Assembly: GCA_036264355.1 (NCBI GenBank)
Contig: DATARD010000408.1
Span: forward strand, 1 to 64,000
Source: UBA5704 sp036264355
GTDB taxonomy: Bacteria; Acidobacteriota; Thermoanaerobaculia; Multivoradales; UBA5704
Reading direction: 5' to 3'
DNA length: 64,000 nt
Shown here: in pieces, positions 26,025 through 36,555 of the stretch
How the letters are laid out: the number at the start of each line of letters is the position of its first letter
Numbering within the stretch: the first letter of the stretch is position 1
Program-made: the position numbers and the translations under genes
The notes under the pieces: generated by a model
What the model was told of the DNA's origin: nothing
The model's input: the letters and a program-made list of their open reading frames with translations, nothing else
Databases searched by the model: none

Positions 26025-28247
26025 ATGAACGGAAAATCGCGGATCACCGGATTCCTGCTCCTTGTCTTCACACCCCTCGCCGTTCACGGCGCTCAGGCTC
26101 CGCGCCCGCTCCACCACGTCGAGCGGGCGGCTTCGGAGATCACCGTCGACGGCGTGCTCGACGAGGCGGCCTGGCAGAAGGCGGCGAAGATCGAGCTCAA
26201 GTACGAGACGCGGCCGGGCGAGAATACCCCTCCCGCCGTGGCCACGGAGGCGTTCGTCACCTACGACGCCGGTCACCTCTACGTCGCCTTCCGCGCCCAC
26301 GATCCCAATCCGTCGGCCATCCGCGCCCACGTCTCGGACCGCGACAGCGCCTTCAACGACGATTTCGTGGGCATCGTCCTCGATACCTTCAACGACCAGC
26401 GCCGCGCCTTCGAGTTCTTCGTCAATCCGCTCGGAGTCCAGATGGACCTCTTCATGGACGACGTGAGCGGCAACGAGGATTCCACCTGGGACGCCATCTG
26501 GAACGCGGCCGGCCGGATCGACGAGGACGGCTACACCGTCGAAATCGCCATCCCCTTCAGCTCCCTGCGCTTCCCGCGCACGGAGGGCGAGCAGACCTGG
26601 GGCGTCGACGTCCTGCGCTTCTATCCGCGCAGCCAGCGCGCCCGCATCTCCGACCATCCTCTCGATCGCAACGTCAACTGCTACCTTTGCCAGAATTCGA
26701 AAATCGCCGGCTTCGCGGGGATCACGCCGGGGCGCAACCTCGAGCTCACACCCACCGTCACCGCCACCCGCACCGACAAGCGGCAGGACTTCCCTTCCGG
26801 CCCTCTACGCGAGGGCGGCGTCAAGACCGAGCCGGGCCTTACGGCGAAGTGGGGGGTCACGCCCAACCTCACTCTCAACGCCACCCTCAACCCCGACTTC
26901 TCCCAGGTCGAGGCCGATGCCGCGCAGCTCAACGTCAACACTCAGTTCGCCCTCTTCTTTCCGGAGAAGCGCCCCTTCTTCCTCGAAGGCGCCGACTTCT
27001 TCAGCACGCCGTTCAACGTGGTCTTCACCCGCAACGTGGCGGCTCCCTCCTGGGGCGTCAAGCTGACCGGCAAGGAGGAGAAGAACGCGATCGGCGTCTT
27101 CGCCGCTCAGGACGACCGGACCAACCTGCTCTTCCCCGGCAACAGCGGCTCTTCGTCGACCTCCCTCGGCTTCCAGACCACCGACGCCGTGCTGCGCTAC
27201 AGAAGGGATTTCGGCAGCTCCTCGGCCGTCGGCGTCCTGTTCACCGATCGCCAGGGAGATGGCTACATGAACCATCTGGCGGGGATCGACGGCCTCTATC
27301 GCATGACCGATTCGGACCACGTGCGCCTTCAATTCCTGCGCTCTCAGACCGGCTATCCGCACGAGGTGGCCACGCAATTCGGCCAGCCGCAGGGGACGTT
27401 CGCGGACAGCGCCTACCAGATCGCCTACAACCACGACACTCGCGACTGGTTCGCCTTCGCCCGCTACGAGGACGTGGGCCGGGACTTCCGCGCCGACATG
27501 GGCTTCCTGCCGCGGGTCGATTACACCTTCCTGCAGGCCGGGGGCGGGCACGTCTGGAACGGCAACTTGCGAGGTTTCACCCGTGCCAGTCTCAGCAGCG
27601 ACTGGGACCGCCGCGAGGACCAGCGCGGCCAGCGCCTCGAGGAGCTGGTGGAGGTCACGGCCGACTGCAACGGACCCCTGCAGACCTTCACGACGCTGAA
27701 CGTGGCCCGGCGCAACCGGTTCTTCAACGGCTTGACGTTCAAGGATACGTTCTCCACCCTCTACTCCGAGATGCAGCCGAGCGGCAATCTTTTCTTGAGC
27801 CTCTCCCTGAACTATGGCGGCGAGATCGACTTCGTCAACACCCGCGCGGGGGACCTCGTGCAGGTCTCGCCCACCGTGCGGTTCGACCTGGGCCGCCACC
27901 TGCGGACCCAGCTCTCCCACGTCTACCAGCGGCTCGACGTGCGGGGCGGCGAGCTGTTCACGGCGAACCTGACACAGCTCTCCGGGGTCTACCAGCTCAA
28001 CGTGCGCACCTTCCTGCGCGCCACCTTCCAGTACACCGACGTCCAGCGCAACCCCGCCCTCTACCTCGCCGCGGTCGACGAGAGAACCGAGGCGTTGTTC
28101 AGCCAGTTCCTCTTCTCCTACAAGCTGAACCCGCAGACCGTCCTCTTCCTCGGCTACTCCGACACCTCCGCCGCCGACCAGCGGATCGACCTGACGCGCA
28201 CCGACCGGACCTTCTTCCTGAAGCTGGGGTATGCGTGGGTGCCGTGA
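26025..28247 (+). CDS. CBM9-like / DUF5916 outer-membrane protein
   Basis: A 740-residue exported protein. After a signal peptide (to HGAQA), residues ~25-200 form a carbohydrate-binding module family 9-like domain (ITVDGVLDEAAWQKA, FVTYDAGHLYVAFRAHD). The rest is a DUF5916 domain with the hallmark FFPEKRPFFLEGADFF and many amphipathic beta strands, ending in an aromatic residue pattern (KLGYAWVP) like an outer-membrane barrel. Such proteins are numerous in Acidobacteriota and Gemmatimonadota; the ligand is unknown. GGGAGG precedes the chosen ATG; another ATG 24 bases earlier is possible. Confidence 0.85.
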   Translation: MNGKSRITGFLLLVFTPLAVHGAQAPRPLHHVERAASEITVDGVLDEAAWQKAAKIELKYETRPGENTPPAVATEAFVTYDAGHLYVAFRAHDPNPSAIRAHVSDRDSAFNDDFVGIVLDTFNDQRRAFEFFVNPLGVQMDLFMDDVSGNEDSTWDAIWNAAGRIDEDGYTVEIAIPFSSLRFPRTEGEQTWGVDVLRFYPRSQRARISDHPLDRNVNCYLCQNSKIAGFAGITPGRNLELTPTVTATRTDKRQDFPSGPLREGGVKTEPGLTAKWGVTPNLTLNATLNPDFSQVEADAAQLNVNTQFALFFPEKRPFFLEGADFFSTPFNVVFTRNVAAPSWGVKLTGKEEKNAIGVFAAQDDRTNLLFPGNSGSSSTSLGFQTTDAVLRYRRDFGSSSAVGVLFTDRQGDGYMNHLAGIDGLYRMTDSDHVRLQFLRSQTGYPHEVATQFGQPQGTFADSAYQIAYNHDTRDWFAFARYEDVGRDFRADMGFLPRVDYTFLQAGGGHVWNGNLRGFTRASLSSDWDRREDQRGQRLEELVEVTADCNGPLQTFTTLNVARRNRFFNGLTFKDTFSTLYSEMQPSGNLFLSLSLNYGGEIDFVNTRAGDLVQVSPTVRFDLGRHLRTQLSHVYQRLDVRGGELFTANLTQLSGVYQLNVRTFLRATFQYTDVQRNPALYLAAVDERTEALFSQFLFSYKLNPQTVLFLGYSDTSAADQRIDLTRTDRTFFLKLGYAWVP

Positions 28248-28330
28248 CGGCCCGCATGCCTACCCCTGCCACATCGTATCGCCTGACATTGCCGCAGCTC
28301 GGCCCGACGCGGTCCGAGCCCGGAAAACAT

Positions 28331-28990
28331 TGCCGCGATCTCCCTGGATCCCCCGCAATATCTCCAGACCCCACCGCAGAGTCTATAAACGCACCGCACC
28401 GTCTCCAGACATTGCAATGCGCTCAGCAACTCCACCGCAGAGTCAATGCATTCTACTGCGATCTCTCGAACTTACCGCGAAACTTGTCCGAAGCCTCATG
28501 ACACGCCCCAACGCCAAAGAGGCGCTCTGGGTTTTCCTGCAACACAGCCAGACATCACCGTAAATCCTCAGACACCGCGCACAATGAGGCCACATTGCAG
28601 CGATGTATGATAATTTCACCGCGATGCCTGGAGATGCACCGCAAAACGCTTTGGCCGCACGGCGATGTTGGCTAGATTCTACGCATTTCCGCACACTTTA
28701 CGGCGATGCCGATTTCTTGGCCGAAGATCCGTGAAACATCGCGGTATAAATCCTCAGAATACCGCAAATTTTCTGGAAACTGGCCCGCTCCGTTTGACAT
28801 CGCGGCGATCCTGAGCGTCGCCAGTCCGGAGTCTACAGACTCCGCTGCAATGTCTGCTCATTCAAACTGCGCCAGGGGCAGATTGCGGCACTGTCCGTAG
28901 CGTCGTGACGTAGTCTTGCGCCTTTACCGCAATCTTGCCGGAATTGCCGCAAAGCCATGGCAGACGCCGCAATGTCTGGCGGCTTGGACC
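28331..28990. repeat. Degenerate ~20-bp repeat block in a noncoding region
   Basis: The 816 bases between the DUF5916 gene (ends 28247) and the second coxE (ends 29064) hold no convincing gene and are clearly AT-richer than the surroundings. They contain a recurrent, eroded motif, roughly CACCGCAAnnTCTCCAGAC. Between 28331 and 28490 consecutive copies start every 20 bases (28331, 28351, 28371, 28391, 28411, 28431, 28451, 28471). Further copies occur near 28555, 28619, 28640, 28733, 28761, 28844, 28927 and 28969, with 'CCGCAAT.TCT' variants. It is not CRISPR-like, as there are no conserved repeats with unique spacers. Confidence 0.6.
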
Positions 28991-29063
28991 GGGAGCGCGT
29001 TCCTTCGCAGGAATTCCAGGAGAGTGGAGCTGTCTGTCGAGGACTTCAACGAGGAGTCGCCCG

Positions 29064-30203
29064 CTACCCCAATGCCCGCCCCAGCGCCTCCAGGCTGTCC
29101 AGGTTGTGCACCGGCCGGTGCTCGTCCACGTGGGGAAGGAGCGCGCGGATCCCTTGGGCCCGCGGTTGGAAGCCTTCCCAGCGCAGGAGCGGGTTGAGCC
29201 AGATCAGCCGGCGGCAGGACTTGTGGAGGCGCTCCGCTTCGGCGGCGAGTCCCGGCTCTGGGTCGCGGTCGAGGCCGTCGGTGACCAGCAGCACCACGGC
29301 GCCGTGACCGAGGACGCGCCGCGACCATTCCCGGTTGAACTGATGCAGGCAGGTGCGCAGGCGCGTTCCTCCCTGCCAGTCCTGGACCTCGCGGCCACAG
29401 CGCGCGAGCGCCTCGTCCGGGTCGCGGCGCAGGAGGATGCGCGTCACGTTGGTCAGCCGGGTGGCGAACAGGAAGGCGTGGACGGGGCTGCGGACGTCGC
29501 GGGCGTCGAGCAGGGCGTGCAGGAAGTGCAGCATCATCTCCGAGTAGCGGCCCATCGACCCCGAGATGTCGCACAGGACGACGAGCGGCGGCGGCAGGGA
29601 GAGGCGCGAGCGGAAGCGCAGCGGCGCCAGGTCGCCGAAGGTCCTGGCACTGTCGCGCAGGGTACGCGCGAGATCGATCTTCGCGCCGTGAGGGTCGGGG
29701 GCGAACCGCCGCGTGCGGATGGGCCGCAGCGCCGCCGCCATGCGAGCGACGATCCGCTTGGCGCGGGCGAGTTCGCCGGCGCTCATCTGGTCGAAGTCGC
29801 GGGTGTGCAGGAGCTCGTCGGCGGAGAAGGTCAGCGCGGCGTCGAACTCGGTGCGCTCAGGGAGCGGCTTTCCCGTGGACGACGGCGGACGCCACGCCTC
29901 GGCGACGCGCCGCGAAATCGTCTGCGCCTGCGGCATGCGCACATGGGGCAGGAGCTGCGCCAGCGCGGCGTCGACTCCCATGGGGTCACGCCAGAAGAGG
30001 CGGAAGGCCTGATCGAAAAGCTCGAAATCCTCCGGTCGCTTGACGAGGACGGCGTGGAGCGCCCAGTAGAGCTCGTCGCGTTGGATCACGTCCACGGCGG
30101 ACGCGGCGGCGAGGGCGTCGAGAGCGCTCGCCGGCCCGAGCCGCAGGCCGGCGCCGCGCAGGAGGCGGGTGAAGTGGACGACGTTCTCCGCCAGTTTCGA
30201 CAT
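29064..30203 (-). CDS. CoxE-like VWA protein of second Mo-hydroxylase cluster
   Basis: A 379-residue CoxE homologue. The N-terminal half is helical; the C-terminal VWA domain has the MIDAS motif DISGS in VVLCDISGSMG and LLVTDGLDRDPE. It is expected to work with the neighbouring MoxR-type ATPase in maturing the Mo enzyme. The start was set at ATG 30203 (MSKLAENVVHF), nine bases past the HEPN gene. It is diverged from the first coxE and separated from its coxD partner by an inserted toxin-antitoxin pair. Confidence 0.87.
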   Translation of the reverse strand: MSKLAENVVHFTRLLRGAGLRLGPASALDALAAASAVDVIQRDELYWALHAVLVKRPEDFELFDQAFRLFWRDPMGVDAALAQLLPHVRMPQAQTISRRVAEAWRPPSSTGKPLPERTEFDAALTFSADELLHTRDFDQMSAGELARAKRIVARMAAALRPIRTRRFAPDPHGAKIDLARTLRDSARTFGDLAPLRFRSRLSLPPPLVVLCDISGSMGRYSEMMLHFLHALLDARDVRSPVHAFLFATRLTNVTRILLRRDPDEALARCGREVQDWQGGTRLRTCLHQFNREWSRRVLGHGAVVLLVTDGLDRDPEPGLAAEAERLHKSCRRLIWLNPLLRWEGFQPRAQGIRALLPHVDEHRPVHNLDSLEALGRALG

Positions 30204-30211
30204 CGCCCAGC

Positions 30212-30634
30212 TCAACCTCGCGGCGGCCACGTCTCGGCAGGAAGGCGTTCGAGCACGCCCTCGAAGATTTCGCGCGCCACCGCCAGCGCCTCCTCGGCCT
30301 CCGTTCGCTCGGGTTCTTCCAAATCGCCCGGGTAACGGAATTTCCAGGCGTACTCGGTGAGAGGAACGGCGCGATCGACCAGCAACCTCAGGCTCGGGTC
30401 GATGTCCAGGCACTGCTCGCCGATCTCCTCAAGGCTGTGCGTCTTTCGAAAAGTCCGGCCGTGCCAGACGAGGAATCCTTTGAGGATCTTCTCAGCCGCC
30501 TGTTGCGCATGGAAGACCACGTCTTCTGTCAAAGGCGGTGTGGTCGCAAGGTCGACGCTGGCGGCACGGATGTCGGAGGCGGCTTTCCGGAGCCAGGCGC
30601 CGGTCTCCGCTACCAGCGCCGGGTCATGCGACAT
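30212..30634 (-). CDS. HEPN domain protein (toxin of HEPN/MNT pair)
   Basis: A 140-residue all-helical HEPN protein. The family signature is seen as FHAQQAAEKILKGFLVWHG and the Rx4-6H motif as Arg60...His66 in RTFRKTH. HEPN proteins of this type are RNases or RNA-binding toxins neutralised by the cognate MNT nucleotidyltransferase, which adds AMP to a Tyr near the active site. The start ATG lies within the last 11 bases of the MNT gene. The pair sits between coxD and coxE of the second cluster. Confidence 0.85.
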   Translation of the reverse strand: MSHDPALVAETGAWLRKAASDIRAASVDLATTPPLTEDVVFHAQQAAEKILKGFLVWHGRTFRKTHSLEEIGEQCLDIDPSLRLLVDRAVPLTEYAWKFRYPGDLEEPERTEAEEALAVAREIFEGVLERLPAETWPPRG

Positions 30635-30953
30635 ACAGCACCATCCCCTCGCGCTCGACGACGGCCGGCAGCGAAGCCGGAACCCGGAGACGGCTCTCGA
30701 AGCTTCGCCGGGTCCAGACGAGGACGTCGACGGCCAACCGCGTGCCGCGCAGCACCTGGTAGGCCAGACGGCTTCGCGTCCTTTCTTTGGGCGCATCATC
30801 CGGTACGATGACCAAGAGATCGAAATCACTGTCGGGCCCCGCATCGCCCCGTGCATACGAGCCGAAGAGGTATATGCGCTCCGGCTGATAGGCCTCGACA
30901 AGACGCCGGATGATCTCCGTCAGGCGTTGATCATGGGGCTGTGCCTTGGTCAT
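30624..30953 (-). CDS. MNT nucleotidyltransferase (antitoxin of HEPN/MNT pair)
   Basis: A 109-residue minimal nucleotidyltransferase with the complete motif GSYARGDAGPDSDFDL (residues 31-46), Asp43 and Asp45 being the metal ligands, and a further Asp in AVDVLVW. In characterised HEPN/MNT modules the MNT partner inactivates the HEPN toxin by AMPylation. It overlaps the HEPN gene by 11 bases and lies 54 bases downstream of the coxD-like gene. Confidence 0.87.
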   Translation of the reverse strand: MTKAQPHDQRLTEIIRRLVEAYQPERIYLFGSYARGDAGPDSDFDLLVIVPDDAPKERTRSRLAYQVLRGTRLAVDVLVWTRRSFESRLRVPASLPAVVEREGMVLYVA

Positions 30954-31007
30954 TTCTGTCTCAGCCTCGTCTCAAGTCTAACTCTAACGGACTGATCACC
31001 TTCGCCA

Positions 31008-31907
31008 TCACGATCCGGCCAGCGTCTCCCGCACCATCTCCCGCACGGGGGCTCCCGCCATCTTCTCGATGTCGTCCTGATATTTGAGGAGAATGCCCAG
31101 GGTCGCGTTCACGGTGTCGGCCTCCAGGGCCACCTGATCGAGCGCGAGGAGGGCGCGGCCCCAGTCGATCGTCTCGGCGACTCCCGGCAGCTTGAACAGG
31201 TCGGCCGAGCGCAGCTTCTGCACGAAGCGCACGATCTGCCCGGCGAGCGCCACGGCCAGCTCGGGAGCGCGCAGGCGCAGGATCTCCAGCTCGCGGGCTG
31301 CGTCCGGATAGCCGATCCAGTGATAGAAGCAGCGCCGCTTGAGCGCATCGTGGATCTCGCGCGTGCGGTTGGAGGTGAGGACGACGATGGGCGGTGACGG
31401 CGCGATCACCGTGCCCATCTCCGGGATGGTCACCTGGAAATCGCTCAGGATCTCCAGCAGGAACGCCTCGAACGGCTCGTCCGTGCGGTCGACCTCGTCG
31501 ACGAGGAGCACGGGCGGTCCCGCCGGATCAGGCTCCAACGCCAGCAGCAACGGACGCTTGAGCAGGAAGCGCTCGTCGAAGATGTCGTGGGCCAAGCGCG
31601 CTCTCTCGCCCCGGCCCTCCAGCTCCGCGAGCCGGATCTCCAGCATCTGGCGTGGGTAATTCCATTCGTAGAGCGCTGCCGCCGCGTCCAGCCCCTCATA
31701 GCACTGGAGGCGGATGAGGCGGCGGCCCAGGGTTTCGGCGAGGACCTTGGCGATCTCCGTCTTGCCCACTCCCGCCTCGCCTTCGAGGAGAAGCGGGCGA
31801 CCCAGCGTGAGAGCAAGGAAGACGGCGGTGGCAAGGCTCGCGTCGGCGACGTAGCGTCCCGACGCGAGCAGATGCCGCGTGTCCTCGACGTTGCGCGGCA
31901 GGTCCAA
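31008..31907 (-). CDS. CoxD-like MoxR AAA+ ATPase of second cluster
   Basis: A 299-residue AAA+ ATPase with Walker A GEAGVGKT (about residues 43-50), Walker B LLVDEVD and the motif VVLTSNRTREIHDALKRRC. It is close to the first CoxD in the window but clearly diverged. It starts at a TTG one base after the stop of the FAD subunit gene, giving MDLPRNVEDTRHLL. It is thought to drive active-site assembly in the molybdenum hydroxylase encoded upstream. Confidence 0.9.
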   Translation of the reverse strand: MDLPRNVEDTRHLLASGRYVADASLATAVFLALTLGRPLLLEGEAGVGKTEIAKVLAETLGRRLIRLQCYEGLDAAAALYEWNYPRQMLEIRLAELEGRGERARLAHDIFDERFLLKRPLLLALEPDPAGPPVLLVDEVDRTDEPFEAFLLEILSDFQVTIPEMGTVIAPSPPIVVLTSNRTREIHDALKRRCFYHWIGYPDAARELEILRLRAPELAVALAGQIVRFVQKLRSADLFKLPGVAETIDWGRALLALDQVALEADTVNATLGILLKYQDDIEKMAGAPVREMVRETLAGS

Positions 31908-31908
31908 C

Positions 31909-32699
31909 TTACTGGCAAGCCTGGATGGCCCGCTTCGCCATCACTTGGACGAGGTGTGCCAGGTACTCCGGGCTCGACTCGCCGCCCGTCCGCAGGTCTC
32001 CGGGCGGAACCTCCACGGCGCTGGCGGCACGCCACGCGAAGTTTTCGGTGAGCGACTTCTCCAGCGCAGTCAAGCGGAACACCTTGGAACCGGCCCCCGT
32101 CACCGCGACGCGCACGCCGCCCGCGGTCTTGGCCACCATCACGCCGACCACTGCGTACTTCGACGCCGGATGGGGGAACTTGGCGTAAGCCGAGCGCTCC
32201 GGCACCGGGAAGCGAACGCCGGTGATGATCTCGTCCGGTTCGAGCGCCGTCTGGAAGAGGCCCGTGAAGTAATCGTCGGCCGCGATGCTCCGGCGATCGG
32301 TCACGATGGTCGCTCCCAGGGCCAGAACGGCCGCGGGATAGTCGGCGGCCGGATCGGCGTGGGCGAGCGAGCCGCCGATCGTGCCGCGGTTGCGGATCTG
32401 GGCGTCGCCGATCCCGCCGGCGAGGGCGGCCAGCCCCGGGATGCGCCGGCGCACCTCGGGCGACGTGGCCACCTCGTCGTGGGTGACGAGCGCGCCGATC
32501 ACCAGCTCGTTTCCCTCGGAGCGGATCTCCTTGAGGCCGGGGACCTTGGCGAGCGACACCAAGTCGGACGGCTGTGCCAGGTCGAGCTTCAGGATGGGCA
32601 GCAGGCTCTGGCCGCCCGCCAGCAGCTTCGCGGCATCGTTGCCTTTGAGCAGCGTCACCGCGTCGGCCACCGACTGCGGACGATGGAACTCGAAATTCC

Positions 32700-32703
<4 letters not shown>
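31909..32703 (-). CDS. FAD-binding subunit of second Mo-hydroxylase (CoxM-like)
   Basis: A 264-residue FAD subunit with AGGQSLLPILKLDL near residue 33 and TIGGSLAHADPAADYP near residue 105, the two flavin-binding loops of the family. In the second loop Ser replaces the usual Asn (TIGGS instead of TIGGN). The start ATG overlaps the stop of the large-subunit gene (ATGA at 32700-32703). Together with the large and Fe-S subunits it would form a CO-dehydrogenase-like heterotrimer of the form II class, whose real substrate is uncertain. Confidence 0.9.
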
Positions 32704-35565
<2,862 letters not shown>

Positions 35566-35752
35566 GAACCTCCCCTTCAGGCTTTGCCCGACGCTGGATG
35601 CGTGTTGGCCGGCGGCCATAGTAGCGCCGGGGGGGCGGAGGTGCAAGCAGTCCCTATCCCAGGACTGCGCGATGGCGCCTCAGCGCCGCCACCAGCATCG
35701 CCCCATCTACCTCGCCGCCGAATCAGGCGCTAAGGGGCCAGGGAAGACCTGC

Positions 35753-35785
35753 GCGCCGGGAAGGCCTCCAGGGCCTCCCCGGCGC
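35753..35785 (-). terminator. GC-rich hairpin downstream of the Kazal gene
   Basis: An inverted repeat with arms GCGCCGGG...GGCC and its near-complement lies about 20 bases past the Kazal-gene stop (minus strand). One or two mismatches interrupt the stem. No long T-run follows, so it may act as a weak or Rho-assisted terminator before the second molybdenum-hydroxylase cluster. Confidence 0.45.
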
Positions 35786-35805
35786 ACTGCGTCAGCGGGC
35801 AGGCT

Positions 35806-36477
35806 CTACATCTTCTCGCACTTGCCGTCGTGCTTGACGTTCACGCCGGCCCGGTGCGCCATGCAGCCATTGTTGTAGGTCTTGTTGTCGCAGCCGCAGA
35901 CCGGTGCCACGACCAGCGGGCAGATCTGCGGCTTCTGGGCACAGACGCCCTCGTCGTCGCACTTGCCGGTTTCCTTGGCGCAGTAGGCGCCGGCCCCACA
36001 CTGCTTGTTCGTCTTGCAGGGCTTGGCCGCAGTCCCTGTCTTGCAGGCACCCTCGGACGCCACATTGACCCCCGCCGCCGCGGCGAAGCACTCATTGCTA
36101 TAGGTCTTGCCGTTACAGCCACAGACGGGCTTGAAGATCTCGGGGCAGACGTCGGGCTTGGCGGTGCAATTCCCCTTGCCCTTGCAGTCGCCCACCGCCT
36201 TGGCGCAGTACTGTTTCCCTTTGCATTGCCCATTGGCCCTGCATTCCTTGCCGGCCGGCTTCGCTGCGTCGGGCGCCTAGGGAGCGGCTTCCATCCAATC
36301 GGGAGTATCCAGCGACGCGACGGCCACCCCCTCGGCACACGAATCGTCCTGGAGCCAGGACAGGTCCGGAACGTCCAGCGCCTTCGCCTCGGCTCTCCAC
36401 GCTCCGCCCCAACTCACGAGCGCCACCATCAGCAGTGCACCGATCCAGATCAGCGACTTGCGACGGCGTGCCTGCAT
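35806..36477 (-). pseudogene. Secreted Kazal-type inhibitor with an in-frame amber stop
   Basis: One reading frame runs from ATG 36477 to 35806 but is interrupted by a single TAG at 36277-36279. The first part (66 residues) is a signal peptide (LIWIGALLMVALVSWGGAW) and a short mature region ending EAAP. After the stop the same frame continues APDAAKPAGKECRANGQC, then two Kazal domains, each with the core PVCGCNGKTYSNEC or PVCGCDNKTYNNGC and flanking cysteines. Kazal domains inhibit serine proteases. The layout after the stop (CxxNGQCKGKQYC spacer, Kazal, spacer, Kazal) matches the intact paralogue at 41.3 kb. An internal ATG at 36195 could yield only an unexported fragment. Confidence 0.75.
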
Positions 36478-36555
36478 TGCGCACCTCCTTTGGCTTTCTG
36501 TTTCTATTAGAAATACAGACTATACCGACCAGCCGCCCCCGTCAAGAGAGCGGCG

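Noticed and set aside
28331..28490. Possible CRISPR or small ORFs in the 20-bp repeat block
   Set aside because: Copies are too degenerate and have no spacer structure. Open frames crossing the block have no ribosome sites and change frame between repeats.
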